Assembly (NCBI GenBank): GCA_002716585.1
Contig: PBBL01000002.1
Span: 54,032-118,031, forward strand
Length of the DNA: 64,000 nt
Direction: 5' to 3'
From: Myxococcales bacterium
GTDB lineage: Bacteria; Myxococcota_A; Bradymonadia; Bradymonadales; GCA-2716585
Part shown: piece after piece, positions 15,744 to 24,470 of the stretch
Layout of the letters: every line of letters starts with the position of its first letter
How positions within the stretch are numbered: the stretch's first letter is position 1
Notes under the pieces: model-generated
The model's input: the letters and a program-made list of their open reading frames with translations, nothing else
The model's database searches: none
Told to the model about the DNA's origin: nothing
Made by a program: the position numbers and the translations under genes

Positions 15744-17179
15744 GCCTCACTCACGGCGTGCACCTCGCTCACCACCACCTCGCTCGCCTCCTCCTCACGG
15801 GCGCGCTCACGCGCCGACCACTCCGGCTGCGACCCCATCGACTCCGTCACCAGCGCCGCGGCGAGCCCCCGCCGGGCGCGCTCCTCCCCCTCAACGTCGA
15901 ACACACGCAGCCCCAGCCCCTGCACCATCGTCCGCAGCAACAGCTCCGCCGCCACCAGCGCGGGCCGATTGCCCCCCTTGAGCTTGTCGTCCCGCTTCAC
16001 CGCGTGGAGCCCCGGCGACGTGTCCGCCTCGATGGTCCGAACCACGCGCCCGTCGCGCTTGACCGTCACGCGGAGCCGCATGACCGGGTAGGGGGTCCGC
16101 TTGAGGACCCGCTTGATCTGCTGGCCGCGCACCAGATCCGGATCGCCCACGCCCATCGCGTTGCCGCGCGTCGCCCAGACCGGCCGCGGCACCGGGACGG
16201 ACTCGTAGGCGTACCAGACCAGCTGCTCCAGCTTCACGTCGAGGGACTCCAGCTCGATCGACCACGGGAGCGCGTCGTCGTCCGCGACGGCGTCCAGCGC
16301 CACCACCCCTTGCGTGTAGAGCGACGGCGCCGCTGGCGCGGCCAGCTTCAGGTGGACCTGCTCCAGGTGGTCCGCGAGCCCGTGCTTGAACGCGCTCAGC
16401 GCCATCCGCGGCGTCGAGCCCGGCAGCTCCCGGCCCGGCATGACGACGTGGAGGGTGTCCGCCTGAAACGTGATCGCGTCCTCCAGCACCCGCCGGAGCA
16501 CGTCCCCCACCCGCGGCGCGTCGGCGCTGCGCGACAGGATCGCGTCCCAGGCCACCATCCCCGCGCCCCGCAGCAGCTCGCGCGCCCGCGCCTCCAGCGC
16601 CGGGTCGTGGCGAAACACCCCGCACTCCAGCGCCCGCTCGATCAGGTCGCGGCGGTCGCCCTCCTCAAGCCGCTCGATGATCACCTCCGCCAGCGGGCGG
16701 CCGTCCACCTGCGCGCCCCCCTCCACCATCCTCGCGGCCACCCGCATCGACGCCGGGTCGTCCAGCAGCGGCAGCAGCGGCGCCGGATCCTCCGGGTAGG
16801 TCATCGCGTAATACTCACAGACCTGGAGCCGCTCGTAGGTCGTCGCCCCTTCGGCCAGGCGCAGCGTCCTGAAGATCGCCTCCCGCTCCCCGAGCGCGAG
16901 CTGCCAGCTGAACCACACGCTGAGCAGCGGCAGCGCCACCCCCAACACCGCCACAAACGCCCCACCCTGCGGCGGGCTGCTGATCAACGCGCTCACCAGC
17001 GACACGAACAGCAGCAGCGGCGCCGCGCTCCCCAGCCGCGCCACCCAGCGCAGCCGAAACGCCGCCAGCAGATCGCGCCGCCCCCGCCTCGTCGCCCACG
17101 CGTGGTAGGCGATCAACGCCATACACCCCAGCGACACCGCGCTCGTGAGCCACGCGTGGACGATGACGGGATCCCTCAT
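15740..17179 (-). CDS. Hypothetical membrane protein upstream of fdhD
   Basis: A 479-residue protein of unknown function. Three membrane segments crowd the N-terminus (about 8-27, 43-65 and 73-93); the rest (about 380 residues) is soluble and mostly cytoplasmic. A HEAT-like stretch (LPLLDDPASMRVAARMVEGG, near 135-160) precedes an alpha/beta region with MRLRVTVKRDGRVVRTIEADT. ATG at 17179 is chosen because a GGGG-rich Shine-Dalgarno-like run lies about 8 bases upstream; GTG at 17185 is an alternative. The gene sits between a PDZ/carboxypeptidase-regulatory protein and fdhD in one minus-strand unit. Confidence 0.55.
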   Translation of the reverse strand: MRDPVIVHAWLTSAVSLGCMALIAYHAWATRRGRRDLLAAFRLRWVARLGSAAPLLLFVSLVSALISSPPQGGAFVAVLGVALPLLSVWFSWQLALGEREAIFRTLRLAEGATTYERLQVCEYYAMTYPEDPAPLLPLLDDPASMRVAARMVEGGAQVDGRPLAEVIIERLEEGDRRDLIERALECGVFRHDPALEARARELLRGAGMVAWDAILSRSADAPRVGDVLRRVLEDAITFQADTLHVVMPGRELPGSTPRMALSAFKHGLADHLEQVHLKLAAPAAPSLYTQGVVALDAVADDDALPWSIELESLDVKLEQLVWYAYESVPVPRPVWATRGNAMGVGDPDLVRGQQIKRVLKRTPYPVMRLRVTVKRDGRVVRTIEADTSPGLHAVKRDDKLKGGNRPALVAAELLLRTMVQGLGLRVFDVEGEERARRGLAAALVTESMGSQPEWSARERAREEEASEVVVSEVHAVSEA

Positions 17180-17194
17180 CGCCACGCCCCGCTG

Positions 17195-19336
17195 TCACTG
17201 CCTGGGCTCATCGGCGCCCCCCTTGCGCTCACGACCCTTCTCCTCGAACACCACCCGGCCCCGGTCGATCCCCACCTCAAACGGGTAGGGCTCCCCCTCG
17301 CGCTGCACCTCAAGCGTCACCGCCGTGCCCTCCTCGCCGCGGATCAGCTCCACGGTCCGCCCCAGCCCCAGGCTCGACACGTCCTCGCCGTCCACCCTCA
17401 AGATGGTGTCGTTGGCCTTGAGGCCGAACTGTGAGCCTGGCCCGCCCTCCAGCGTGCTCTGGATCCGCACGTGCCCCTCCGGGGTGGTCTGGAGCACCGC
17501 GCCGATCCCGAAGAACTCGACCTGGCCCTCCTCGCCCTCCGCCCGAGGCACCAGCGCGATCTCCAGGTCGCGCACGTCGCCCCGCCCCAGCTCCAGCCCG
17601 GCCCGGATGCGGGACGTGTAGCCCTCCTTGCGCACCCGCAGGCTCCGCCGCCCCTCGGCCACCCCCTGAAACGCGAAGTTGCCGCCACCGTCGGTCACCA
17701 CGGCGCGCGGCTCCAACCCCCGGCGGCGCCGGTGGCCGTCGGCGATCGCGACCTCGGCGCCCGCGATCGGCTCGCCGCTCCGGGCGTCCACGACGCGGCC
17801 CGTCACCAGGCTGCCACCCTCCAGCTCCACCTCGACCCGCGACGTCGTCCGCCCCGCGCTGACCGTGACGCCCTCCGCCCGGCCCGAGCCCAGGTCGCCG
17901 CCGTCCACATACAGGTCGTAGACGCCAGGCCCCAACCCATCGAGGTTGAAGCGCCCCTCCGGATCGGCGAACGGGCGGGCGCCGAAGTGCCGCGACCCCA
18001 GCTCCACCTCGCCGAACGACGGCTGCACGTCGGGCACGAACCGCTCCACCACGACCGTGAAGCTCGGCGCCGGGGAGCGCGAACCGTCCACCACACGGCC
18101 CGCGATCGCTCCGCCCTCGCTCAGCTCCAACACGACCGGCTCCTTCTCGGAGCTGTTGACCCGCACCTCACCCGACGGGCCGTGGCGCGGGTGGCTCGCC
18201 GACAGCAGGTACGCCCCGACGTCCAGCCCATCGAAGCGAAACTGCCCGCCGTGGTGGGTGTTGACCCGGTTCGAGCTGGTGGGCGACAGCGCGGGCTTGA
18301 GCACCACCGAGGCCCCCCGGACCGGCTGGCCGCGCGCGTCCACGACCCGCCCCGAGACGCCTTGCAGCGCTGGCAGCGCGATCGTCCGCTGCACGACCTC
18401 GTTCGCGGCGAGCGGGATCGGCTCGGTCTCCACGATGGAGTAGCCGAGGGCCGTCACACGAAGGCGAGGGGTGCCCGCAGGGACCTCCTTGAGTTCGGCG
18501 CGGCCTGCGTCGTCGGTCAGCGGCGCCGGGACCTGCCAGGTCGCCACCCCCATCACCTCAACCCGCGCCTGCTTCACCGGCGCGCCCTCCTCGGACACCA
18601 CCTCGACCACGAGCGTCCCCCGCGGCGTCAGGTCGAGCACGAGCCCGTCCACCCGCGCGCCGCCGCGCACCTGGATCTCGCGACTCTCCGCGAGCGCAAA
18701 CCCGGGCGACTCGGCGAGCACCCTCACTCGCCCGGGGAGCGCGCTCAGCTCGAACCGCCCGGCGGCGTCGCTCTGGACGCCAGACGCCATCACCTCCGGC
18801 TCGCCGCCGTCGCCCGCGAGCCGCAGCAGGTTGACCTCGGCGCCCGCCACCGGCTCCCCCTGGTGGACCACCTTCCCGGCGACGACGCCGCGCTGCACCA
18901 ACAGCACCTGGGCCGTCGCGCCCGGCCCCACCGTCACCACGACGGGCTCCTTGACCGCGTCCTCGTAGCCGGGAGCCTCAGCGCGCACCGTCCACGCGCC
19001 CCCGCCGGACAGCTCCACCTCGAAGCGCCCACCCCCATCGGTCGTCGCGGAGCGCGTCTCGCCGCCGCGCTGGAGCGTCACCGCCGCCCCCGCGATGCCC
19101 GCTCGGGACTCCGCGTCACGGACCACCCCCTTGAGGCGGTCGTCCTCGCGTGAGCCGACCTCGCCCTCCACCGCGTCGAGGGGTCCGTCACCGCTCCGCG
19201 ACGCGGCGCCCGCGCCGGGGGCGGTGGGCGACCCGTCGGTGCCGAAGAAGGCCATCAGGACCGCGAGCAGGACCGCGCCGATCAGGGCGCCGCCCCACAC
19301 CAGGAGGTTGGGTTGTGTCTGGGAGTCGTCGCTCAT
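17195..19336 (-). CDS. Membrane-anchored protein with carboxypeptidase-regulatory repeats and a C-terminal PDZ domain
   Basis: A 713-residue protein with one N-terminal membrane segment (about 10-32) and no lipobox, so an inner-membrane anchor with the bulk in the periplasm. It carries about six carboxypeptidase-regulatory-like beta modules, each with a 'G-V-V-D.. G-PV-GA-V' opening and a 'T-DGGG-F' core, and ends with a PDZ domain (about 600-690; VRIQSTLEGGPGSQFGLKANDTI, then VDGEDVSSLG). AGGAGG lies 9-10 bases before the ATG. PDZ domains often gate proteases or bind C-termini; no protease domain is visible here. A TTGACA at 19401-19406 in the divergent gap may be part of its promoter, but I see no good -10. 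Confidence 0.7.
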   Translation of the reverse strand: MSDDSQTQPNLLVWGGALIGAVLLAVLMAFFGTDGSPTAPGAGAASRSGDGPLDAVEGEVGSREDDRLKGVVRDAESRAGIAGAAVTLQRGGETRSATTDGGGRFEVELSGGGAWTVRAEAPGYEDAVKEPVVVTVGPGATAQVLLVQRGVVAGKVVHQGEPVAGAEVNLLRLAGDGGEPEVMASGVQSDAAGRFELSALPGRVRVLAESPGFALAESREIQVRGGARVDGLVLDLTPRGTLVVEVVSEEGAPVKQARVEVMGVATWQVPAPLTDDAGRAELKEVPAGTPRLRVTALGYSIVETEPIPLAANEVVQRTIALPALQGVSGRVVDARGQPVRGASVVLKPALSPTSSNRVNTHHGGQFRFDGLDVGAYLLSASHPRHGPSGEVRVNSSEKEPVVLELSEGGAIAGRVVDGSRSPAPSFTVVVERFVPDVQPSFGEVELGSRHFGARPFADPEGRFNLDGLGPGVYDLYVDGGDLGSGRAEGVTVSAGRTTSRVEVELEGGSLVTGRVVDARSGEPIAGAEVAIADGHRRRRGLEPRAVVTDGGGNFAFQGVAEGRRSLRVRKEGYTSRIRAGLELGRGDVRDLEIALVPRAEGEEGQVEFFGIGAVLQTTPEGHVRIQSTLEGGPGSQFGLKANDTILRVDGEDVSSLGLGRTVELIRGEEGTAVTLEVQREGEPYPFEVGIDRGRVVFEEKGRERKGGADEPRQ

Positions 19337-19439
19337 ACCGGTGTTGGCCTCCTGCGCGTGCCTTCCTTTCCCGAGCAGGGTTGCGCCGTTGCCTCAGGTG
19401 TGTCAACCAGTGTTCCCCGCGGACGAGGGTTGATCAGGG

Positions 19440-20396
19440 ATGATGAAACACACCGCTCCTCGCGCTTATGCGCCCAGCACCAGCGTTTTCCTGCTCCTGT
19501 CTGGCGGAGTGGTCCTGGCGGGCCTCATGCTGACGGCGCTCCTGACGCGGCCGGTCGAGCGACACAAGCTCCCGGCGCGCCTCTCCGAGGTCCGCGCCGA
19601 GCTGCGCGCGCTGCACCAGGGCCCGGCGCCCTGCGTTCGCTGGGTCGATGACGAGCCGCTGGGCGACGACGAGATCGACGCCTTCATCGCCGATCTGGAG
19701 ACGGTCGTCGCCGCCGATCCGCGCACCGTCCTACCGCTGTTGAGCCACATCCGGGTCACCAACGACGCCCGCGCCCTCGACCACCACGGGCTCCCTCCAG
19801 ACGGTGAGTTCACCCAGGTGGCGCTCAAGCGCCTCGGCGCGCTCGATCAGCTGCGGCTGCGGGTGCGCTCCGATCGCCTCAAGGAGCTGCTCCCGGGCCT
19901 GGAGCGCTTCGAAGCCCGCGCCGGGCGCCTGAAGCGCGATCGACGCCGCGCCGCCTACCTCCTCGACCGCCTCACCGCGGACCAACGACGCCGCGCCGAG
20001 GCGGTCGCCGAGCGATGGCGCGGCAGGCTCGCGGGCGACGTCGCGCAAGCCTCCCTGGTCCACGCCGTCGCCAGCCGGGTCACCCACCGCCGCCTCGAAC
20101 TGCTCGCCGAGGCGCTGCGCAGCTACCACGAGGCCCACGACGCCTACCCCGTCGACATCCCGACGATCCTCGGCCACCTCAACCAGACCCACCACGGCGA
20201 GATCCCGCGCCAGCTCTCCCGCGGCGTCGCCCGGGACGGCGCGCTGCGCGACGGGTGGCTGCGGCCCCTGGAGTACTACCGCGTCGGACCGGACGGCTAC
20301 CGCATCACCTCCCGCGGCCCCTCCGAGATCAGCCACGCGGACGACATCACCCTCCAGGGACTCGCAGGCGCACCCGCTCGCCTCCTCCAGAAGTGA
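19440..20396 (+). CDS. Membrane-anchored protein with a GspG/pseudopilin-like C-terminus
   Basis: A 318-residue protein with one N-terminal membrane segment (about 15-38). The centre is helical and very Arg-rich. The C-terminus (about 222-310) resembles the globular part of GspG-type pseudopilins: AEALRSYHEAHDAYP, then DGWLRPLEYYRVGPDGYRITSRGPSE and ADDIT. It lacks the prepilin cleavage site (no GFTLIE), so it is not a standard pseudopilin. Its place in a secretion system is therefore uncertain. It is transcribed away from the PDZ protein across a 103-bp gap. No other type II secretion genes are in the window. Confidence 0.5.
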   Translation: MMKHTAPRAYAPSTSVFLLLSGGVVLAGLMLTALLTRPVERHKLPARLSEVRAELRALHQGPAPCVRWVDDEPLGDDEIDAFIADLETVVAADPRTVLPLLSHIRVTNDARALDHHGLPPDGEFTQVALKRLGALDQLRLRVRSDRLKELLPGLERFEARAGRLKRDRRRAAYLLDRLTADQRRRAEAVAERWRGRLAGDVAQASLVHAVASRVTHRRLELLAEALRSYHEAHDAYPVDIPTILGHLNQTHHGEIPRQLSRGVARDGALRDGWLRPLEYYRVGPDGYRITSRGPSEISHADDITLQGLAGAPARLLQK

Positions 20397-20589
20397 TCTC
20401 CGCCGCCGCCCCTCCCCTTCAGGCCGACCTCCACGCCCACACATAAGAAAAACCTCAAGATTTCTTCGAACCATCCGCCTCGCCCGGTGTCAAAACCCCA
20501 GGACCCGCACGTCCTTGATCTGCTCGTGGTAGGCCCTTGACCGTGTACGCGCCATGCGATTGACCCCATACCATTTGTTATGCTTGTGC

Positions 20590-20619
20590 TTGTGCGACAG
20601 CCCCTACATGTCGTACATT
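20590..20619 (+). promoter_or_regulatory. Possible promoter for the first archaemetzincin gene
   Basis: TTGTGC (20590-20595; an identical hexamer also at 20584), an 18-base spacer and TACATT (20614-20619) lie 53 bases before the start codon. Match to consensus is moderate. Confidence 0.3.
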
Positions 20620-20672
20620 GTCAGGGCGCCGTATTGGTCTGGTCATCTGGGACCCAACCGGGAGTCGTTCCC

Positions 20673-21932
20673 ATGAAGCCTGACCCCTTAAAAGAGCCGC
20701 GTGACCCTGGAGCGTCACGAGGCCGGGACAACGCAGAAAGAACACACGCCTCGCACATCGACCGGCTGATCGATCAGTGGTTCGCCGACGGCAACTACGT
20801 GGCCATGCTCATCAACGAGATGGTCTCGGATCAAGCCGACCCGGATCGCGCCACCGAGCTGTTCGACCTCGTCTTCGACGAGTCCGAGGACTTCTTCGCC
20901 GAGCCGACCCCGGCGGTCGACGAGCGCGGCGTCATCCTCACCGTCCCCAGGCGCCCCATCGCCAGACCGCTGTGCGCCGCGGCGCTCCTGCTCGGGTGTG
21001 GGTGGCTCGCCTGGAGCCTGGCCCTCGACGACCCCGGCCCCCGCGTCAAGAAGAACGCCATGGCCAGCGTCGGCCACGACCACGATCACGACCACGGCTA
21101 CCTCGACGTGCTCGCGCCCATGCAGCCCTCCGAGGAGGCCAACTTCAGCGGCGACGCGATCCCACTGGGGAAGCCGGAGCCTGGCGACTGGCTCTACGAG
21201 TTCCCCGAGCAGGGTCAGACCTACCAGCAGTACCTCGCCCAGGCCAACAAACGCCGCGATGACGACCGCTTCGTCCTCTACGTGGTCCAGCTCGGCTCGC
21301 TCAGCCCAGAAGACAGCCGCGTCGTTGAGGTCACCACCGAGTACCTGAGCGCCTACTACGACCTCCCGGTCCGCACGCTCGCCCCGATCCCGCTCCCGGC
21401 GAAGGCCTGGAGCGGCGAGCGGCGCCAGTACCACGCGCGCAAGCTGCTCAACGCGCTCGGCGACGCGCTCCCTCGCGACGGCATCGGCCTGCTCGCGGTG
21501 ACCGAGGCCGACCTCTACATCCCCTCGCTCAACTTCGTCTTCGGCCTCGGCTCGACCGAGGAGCGGGTCTCGGTCTTCTCGACGCGGCGGCTCGGCTACG
21601 ACTACACCATGACCGGCAACACCGGCACGGTCCTCAAGCGCAGCCTCACGGTCGCGGTCCACGAGATCGGCCACGTCCTCGGCATGCGCCACTGCACCGC
21701 CTTCACCTGCGTCATGAACGGCAACAGCTCCCTCGAAGAGGCAGACAGCCACCCCCTGCACCTCTGCCCGGTCTGCGTCCGCAAGGCCGAGCACGCCGCC
21801 GTCTTCAGCCGTCACCACCGCTACGAGCGCCTTCAGCGCTTCTACAGCCGCTACGCGGGCTTCGACAAGGAGGCCGAGTTCGTCTACCGGCGCCTCAACC
21901 CCCCCGAGCCCGAACACGCCTCCAACCTCTGA
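20673..21932 (+). CDS. Membrane-anchored archaemetzincin-like zinc protease (M54)
   Basis: A 419-residue predicted metalloprotease. Residues 330-341 read HEIGHVLGMRHC, the archaemetzincin zinc site (three His, catalytic Glu331), followed by C346-V-M348 and CPVC (365-368), the family's second four-Cys zinc site. LEEADSHPLHLCPVC is very close to what I recall of animal archaemetzincins. Unlike the usual compact cytosolic form it has about 95 N-terminal residues, one membrane segment (about 97-118) and a His/Asp run HDHDHDHG soon after, so the catalytic domain is probably periplasmic. The ATG at 20673 has GGGAG upstream; an earlier in-frame ATG at 20580 lacks a ribosome site. Confidence 0.85.
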   Translation: MKPDPLKEPRDPGASRGRDNAERTHASHIDRLIDQWFADGNYVAMLINEMVSDQADPDRATELFDLVFDESEDFFAEPTPAVDERGVILTVPRRPIARPLCAAALLLGCGWLAWSLALDDPGPRVKKNAMASVGHDHDHDHGYLDVLAPMQPSEEANFSGDAIPLGKPEPGDWLYEFPEQGQTYQQYLAQANKRRDDDRFVLYVVQLGSLSPEDSRVVEVTTEYLSAYYDLPVRTLAPIPLPAKAWSGERRQYHARKLLNALGDALPRDGIGLLAVTEADLYIPSLNFVFGLGSTEERVSVFSTRRLGYDYTMTGNTGTVLKRSLTVAVHEIGHVLGMRHCTAFTCVMNGNSSLEEADSHPLHLCPVCVRKAEHAAVFSRHHRYERLQRFYSRYAGFDKEAEFVYRRLNPPEPEHASNL

Positions 21933-21938
21933 CGCGAC

Positions 21939-21967
21939 TTCCAGGCGCGGCGGCGAAATGGTATCAC
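21939..21967 (+). promoter_or_regulatory. Extended -10 promoter for the CehA/McbA lipoprotein
   Basis: TGGTATCAC gives an extended -10 (TATCAC, 21962-21967). Seventeen bases upstream is TTCCAG, a poor -35. The same extended -10 occurs at 57066-57074 and in the MoxR locus. Confidence 0.4.
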
Positions 21968-21968
21968 A

Positions 21969-21982
21969 CCCCTGAACAGGGG
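21969..21982. promoter_or_regulatory. Inverted repeat CCCCTG-AA-CAGGGG at the predicted transcription start
   Basis: A perfect 6-bp arm inverted repeat sits 1 base after the -10 and would cover the start site, the position of a repressor operator. Its core CCTGAACAGG recurs at 56850-56859. Confidence 0.35.
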
Positions 21983-22013
21983 CGATGAGCCCCCTGAACC
22001 CCGGTGTTCGCCC

Positions 22014-24467
22014 ATGCACGCATCGACTGGCCTCACGCTCGCGCTGCTCCTGCTCCTCACAGCGCCCGGCTGCCCCAGCCGCCCCGAGATCCACGAGGGC
22101 GGCGGCGAGCAGACCGTCGCCGACCGCGACTCCGGGCCGGAGGCGCGCGCGTTCCGGGTCAAGCGCGAGGATCACCTCCTGACCGGTCGGGCCGCGCAAG
22201 GGCGCGCCGGGGACTGGCGCCTGGAGAACCGCGACGTCGCGGTCATCGTGTCCCACCACGACCGCCCGCTGGGGTTCGGTCGCTCGGGCGGCAACGTCAT
22301 CGACGCGGGCACCCGCGAGCGCAACACCGACGCCCTCGGGCAGCTCATCCTCTGGCTCGACGAGACCTGGCCGCGCCAGGCGATCTACACCGCCGTCCGC
22401 GTCACCGCCGAGGGCGGCCCGGGCGCCACCGCCGCCCTGGAGGCGAGCGGCCACGACAGCGACGACCCGGCCCTGAAGATCACCACCCGCTACACCCTCC
22501 CGCCAACGGGCCGCGCGCTGACCGTCGAGACCCGGATCGAGAACACTGGCGCGACCTCCTACACCGACTTTGAGCTGGGCGACGCCCTCCAGTGGGGCAA
22601 CGCCCAGCGCTTCGCCCCAGGACACGGCTTCAACCTGAGTCGCGAGCCCATCATGACGGCCTGGCTCGCTGGAGAAGCCCCCGAGGCCGCCTACGGCTGG
22701 GTCAGCGAGGCCTCCGCCATGCGCTCCATCCACGGCAGCGGCTGGAGCGACGCCACGGTCAAGGTCGCCCAGCTCCCCCCAGGCGCCTCCGCCACCTACA
22801 CGCGACACCTGATCATCGGCGACGGCGCGATCGGCGACCTCCTGCCCGACATCTTCGCGCAGCTCAAGCTCGAAGCCCACGCCGTTCAAGGTCGAGTCGC
22901 GGAGGAGGGCACCGAGGCGCCGATCGCCGACGCGACCATCCTCGTCGCGCGAGACGGCGAGAGCGAGCCCTTCGCGCGGATCCGCAGCGGCGCCGACGGG
23001 GCCTTCCAGCTCCACCTCCCCCCCGGGGCCTGGCTCCTGCGCGCCGAGGCGCCCGGGCGCCGCGCTCATGAGCCTCGCCGCGTCACGAGCCCACCCGCTC
23101 AAGACCCCCTCATTCACCTCTCGGGAGCGGGCCGCCTGGCGTTTACGCTCACCTCGGGCGGCGCTGCGACGTCGGGCAAGGTCATCGTGCGCGGCGTCGC
23201 CCCAACCCCGAACCCGGTGTTTGGACCTGAAGGGGCGACGGTGACCGGCACCATGGACCGCGTCTACACCCTGACCGGGGTCGGCGAGGTGGCGCTGCCG
23301 CCGGGGCGGTACACGGTGTTTGGAGCGAGGGGGCCAGAGTATGGGCTGGCGAAGCAGGAGATCACGGTGGCGGCGGGCGAGACCGCCCGTGCGGCGCTGG
23401 AGGTGAAGCGGGTCGTGGACACGACGGGCTGGATCGCGGGTGACTTCCATCAGCACTCCGACCCCTCGGGCGACTCCTCGGTCGCCCTGGAAGACCGCGT
23501 GATCAGCAACCTCGTCGAAGGGGTCGAGCTGCTCGTGAGCACCGACCACAACCACATCACCGACTTCGCCCCGGTGATCGAAAAAATGGGCGTGCGCGCC
23601 CAGCTCGCGTCGATGGTCGGCAATGAGATCACGACCTCGACCGTGGGGCACTTCAACGCCTACCCGCTCATCGCCAACCCCAGCGCCGTGGCGGGCGGCG
23701 CGTTCGGGCCGAAGGGGATGACCCCGGCGGAGATCTTCGCGCGGCTCCGCAGCACACCGCCCGACAACACGATCATCCAGATCAACCACCCGCGCGCGGG
23801 CCGGATCGGCTTCCTCGACGCGATGGCGGTCGAGCCCGGGACGCTCCAGACCGAGCAGCCGGGGATGAGCTGGGACTTCGACGCCGTCGAGGTGGTCAAC
23901 GGCAAGCGCCTGGACCACGCCCAGCCGGTGTTGGACGACTGGTTCGCCATGCTGAACCGAGGGGGGCTCTTTGTCGCGATGGGCAACTCGGACACCCACG
24001 CCGTCATCGACGAGGAGCCCGGCTACGCCCGCACCCTGATCCAGATCGGCGAGGACGCTCCGGGGAAGATCACGACCGACGCGGTCGTCGCGGCGATTCG
24101 AGGGAGGCGCGCGGTGGTGACGACCGGGCCGTTCGTCACCGCGACGCTCGCCGGGGTGCCCATCGGCGGCTTCGTCGCGCCCCAGGCCGGGGGGCGCGCC
24201 GATCTCAAGGTCAAGGTGCAGGCGCCGCCCTGGATCGGGGTCGCGCGCGTCGAGCTGATCGAGCGCGGCGAGGTGGTGCACACCTGGGATGAGGTGAAGG
24301 GCCGCGACGAGGTGGTGCGCCTGGAGGCGACGCACGCGGTGTCCATCGCGAAGCCCACCTGGTTCATCGTGCGGGTGATCGGAGAGGGGGACATGGAGCC
24401 GGTGGTCTCGGGGACGACGCCCTACGCGTTCACCAACCCGATCTGGGTGGGCGAGGAGGCCCGCTGA
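22014..24467 (+). CDS. CehA/McbA-family PHP-type metallohydrolase lipoprotein
   Basis: An 817-residue exported protein. The signal ends in TAPGC with Cys20 lipidated. The first half (about 40-440) is beta-rich and includes a carboxypeptidase-regulatory-like module (near 290-345). The C-terminal half is a PHP-type metal-dependent hydrolase: DFHQHSD (477-483), STDHNH (509-514), NHPR and GNSDTH supply the metal-binding His/Asp residues. CehA and McbA hydrolyse carbaryl, but most family members have unknown substrates (phosphoesters or amides). Short arm regions and the N-terminal beta domains suggest action on a surface or periplasmic substrate. It follows the archaemetzincin gene by 81 bases but has its own promoter-like sequence. 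Confidence 0.8.
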   Translation: MHASTGLTLALLLLLTAPGCPSRPEIHEGGGEQTVADRDSGPEARAFRVKREDHLLTGRAAQGRAGDWRLENRDVAVIVSHHDRPLGFGRSGGNVIDAGTRERNTDALGQLILWLDETWPRQAIYTAVRVTAEGGPGATAALEASGHDSDDPALKITTRYTLPPTGRALTVETRIENTGATSYTDFELGDALQWGNAQRFAPGHGFNLSREPIMTAWLAGEAPEAAYGWVSEASAMRSIHGSGWSDATVKVAQLPPGASATYTRHLIIGDGAIGDLLPDIFAQLKLEAHAVQGRVAEEGTEAPIADATILVARDGESEPFARIRSGADGAFQLHLPPGAWLLRAEAPGRRAHEPRRVTSPPAQDPLIHLSGAGRLAFTLTSGGAATSGKVIVRGVAPTPNPVFGPEGATVTGTMDRVYTLTGVGEVALPPGRYTVFGARGPEYGLAKQEITVAAGETARAALEVKRVVDTTGWIAGDFHQHSDPSGDSSVALEDRVISNLVEGVELLVSTDHNHITDFAPVIEKMGVRAQLASMVGNEITTSTVGHFNAYPLIANPSAVAGGAFGPKGMTPAEIFARLRSTPPDNTIIQINHPRAGRIGFLDAMAVEPGTLQTEQPGMSWDFDAVEVVNGKRLDHAQPVLDDWFAMLNRGGLFVAMGNSDTHAVIDEEPGYARTLIQIGEDAPGKITTDAVVAAIRGRRAVVTTGPFVTATLAGVPIGGFVAPQAGGRADLKVKVQAPPWIGVARVELIERGEVVHTWDEVKGRDEVVRLEATHAVSIAKPTWFIVRVIGEGDMEPVVSGTTPYAFTNPIWVGEEAR

Positions 24468-24470
24468 CGG

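Noticed and set aside
20397..20446. Sequence encoding DLHAHT, resembling a PHP metal site
   Set aside because: It is at the end of a shadow frame and followed at once by a stop; no PHP domain accompanies it.
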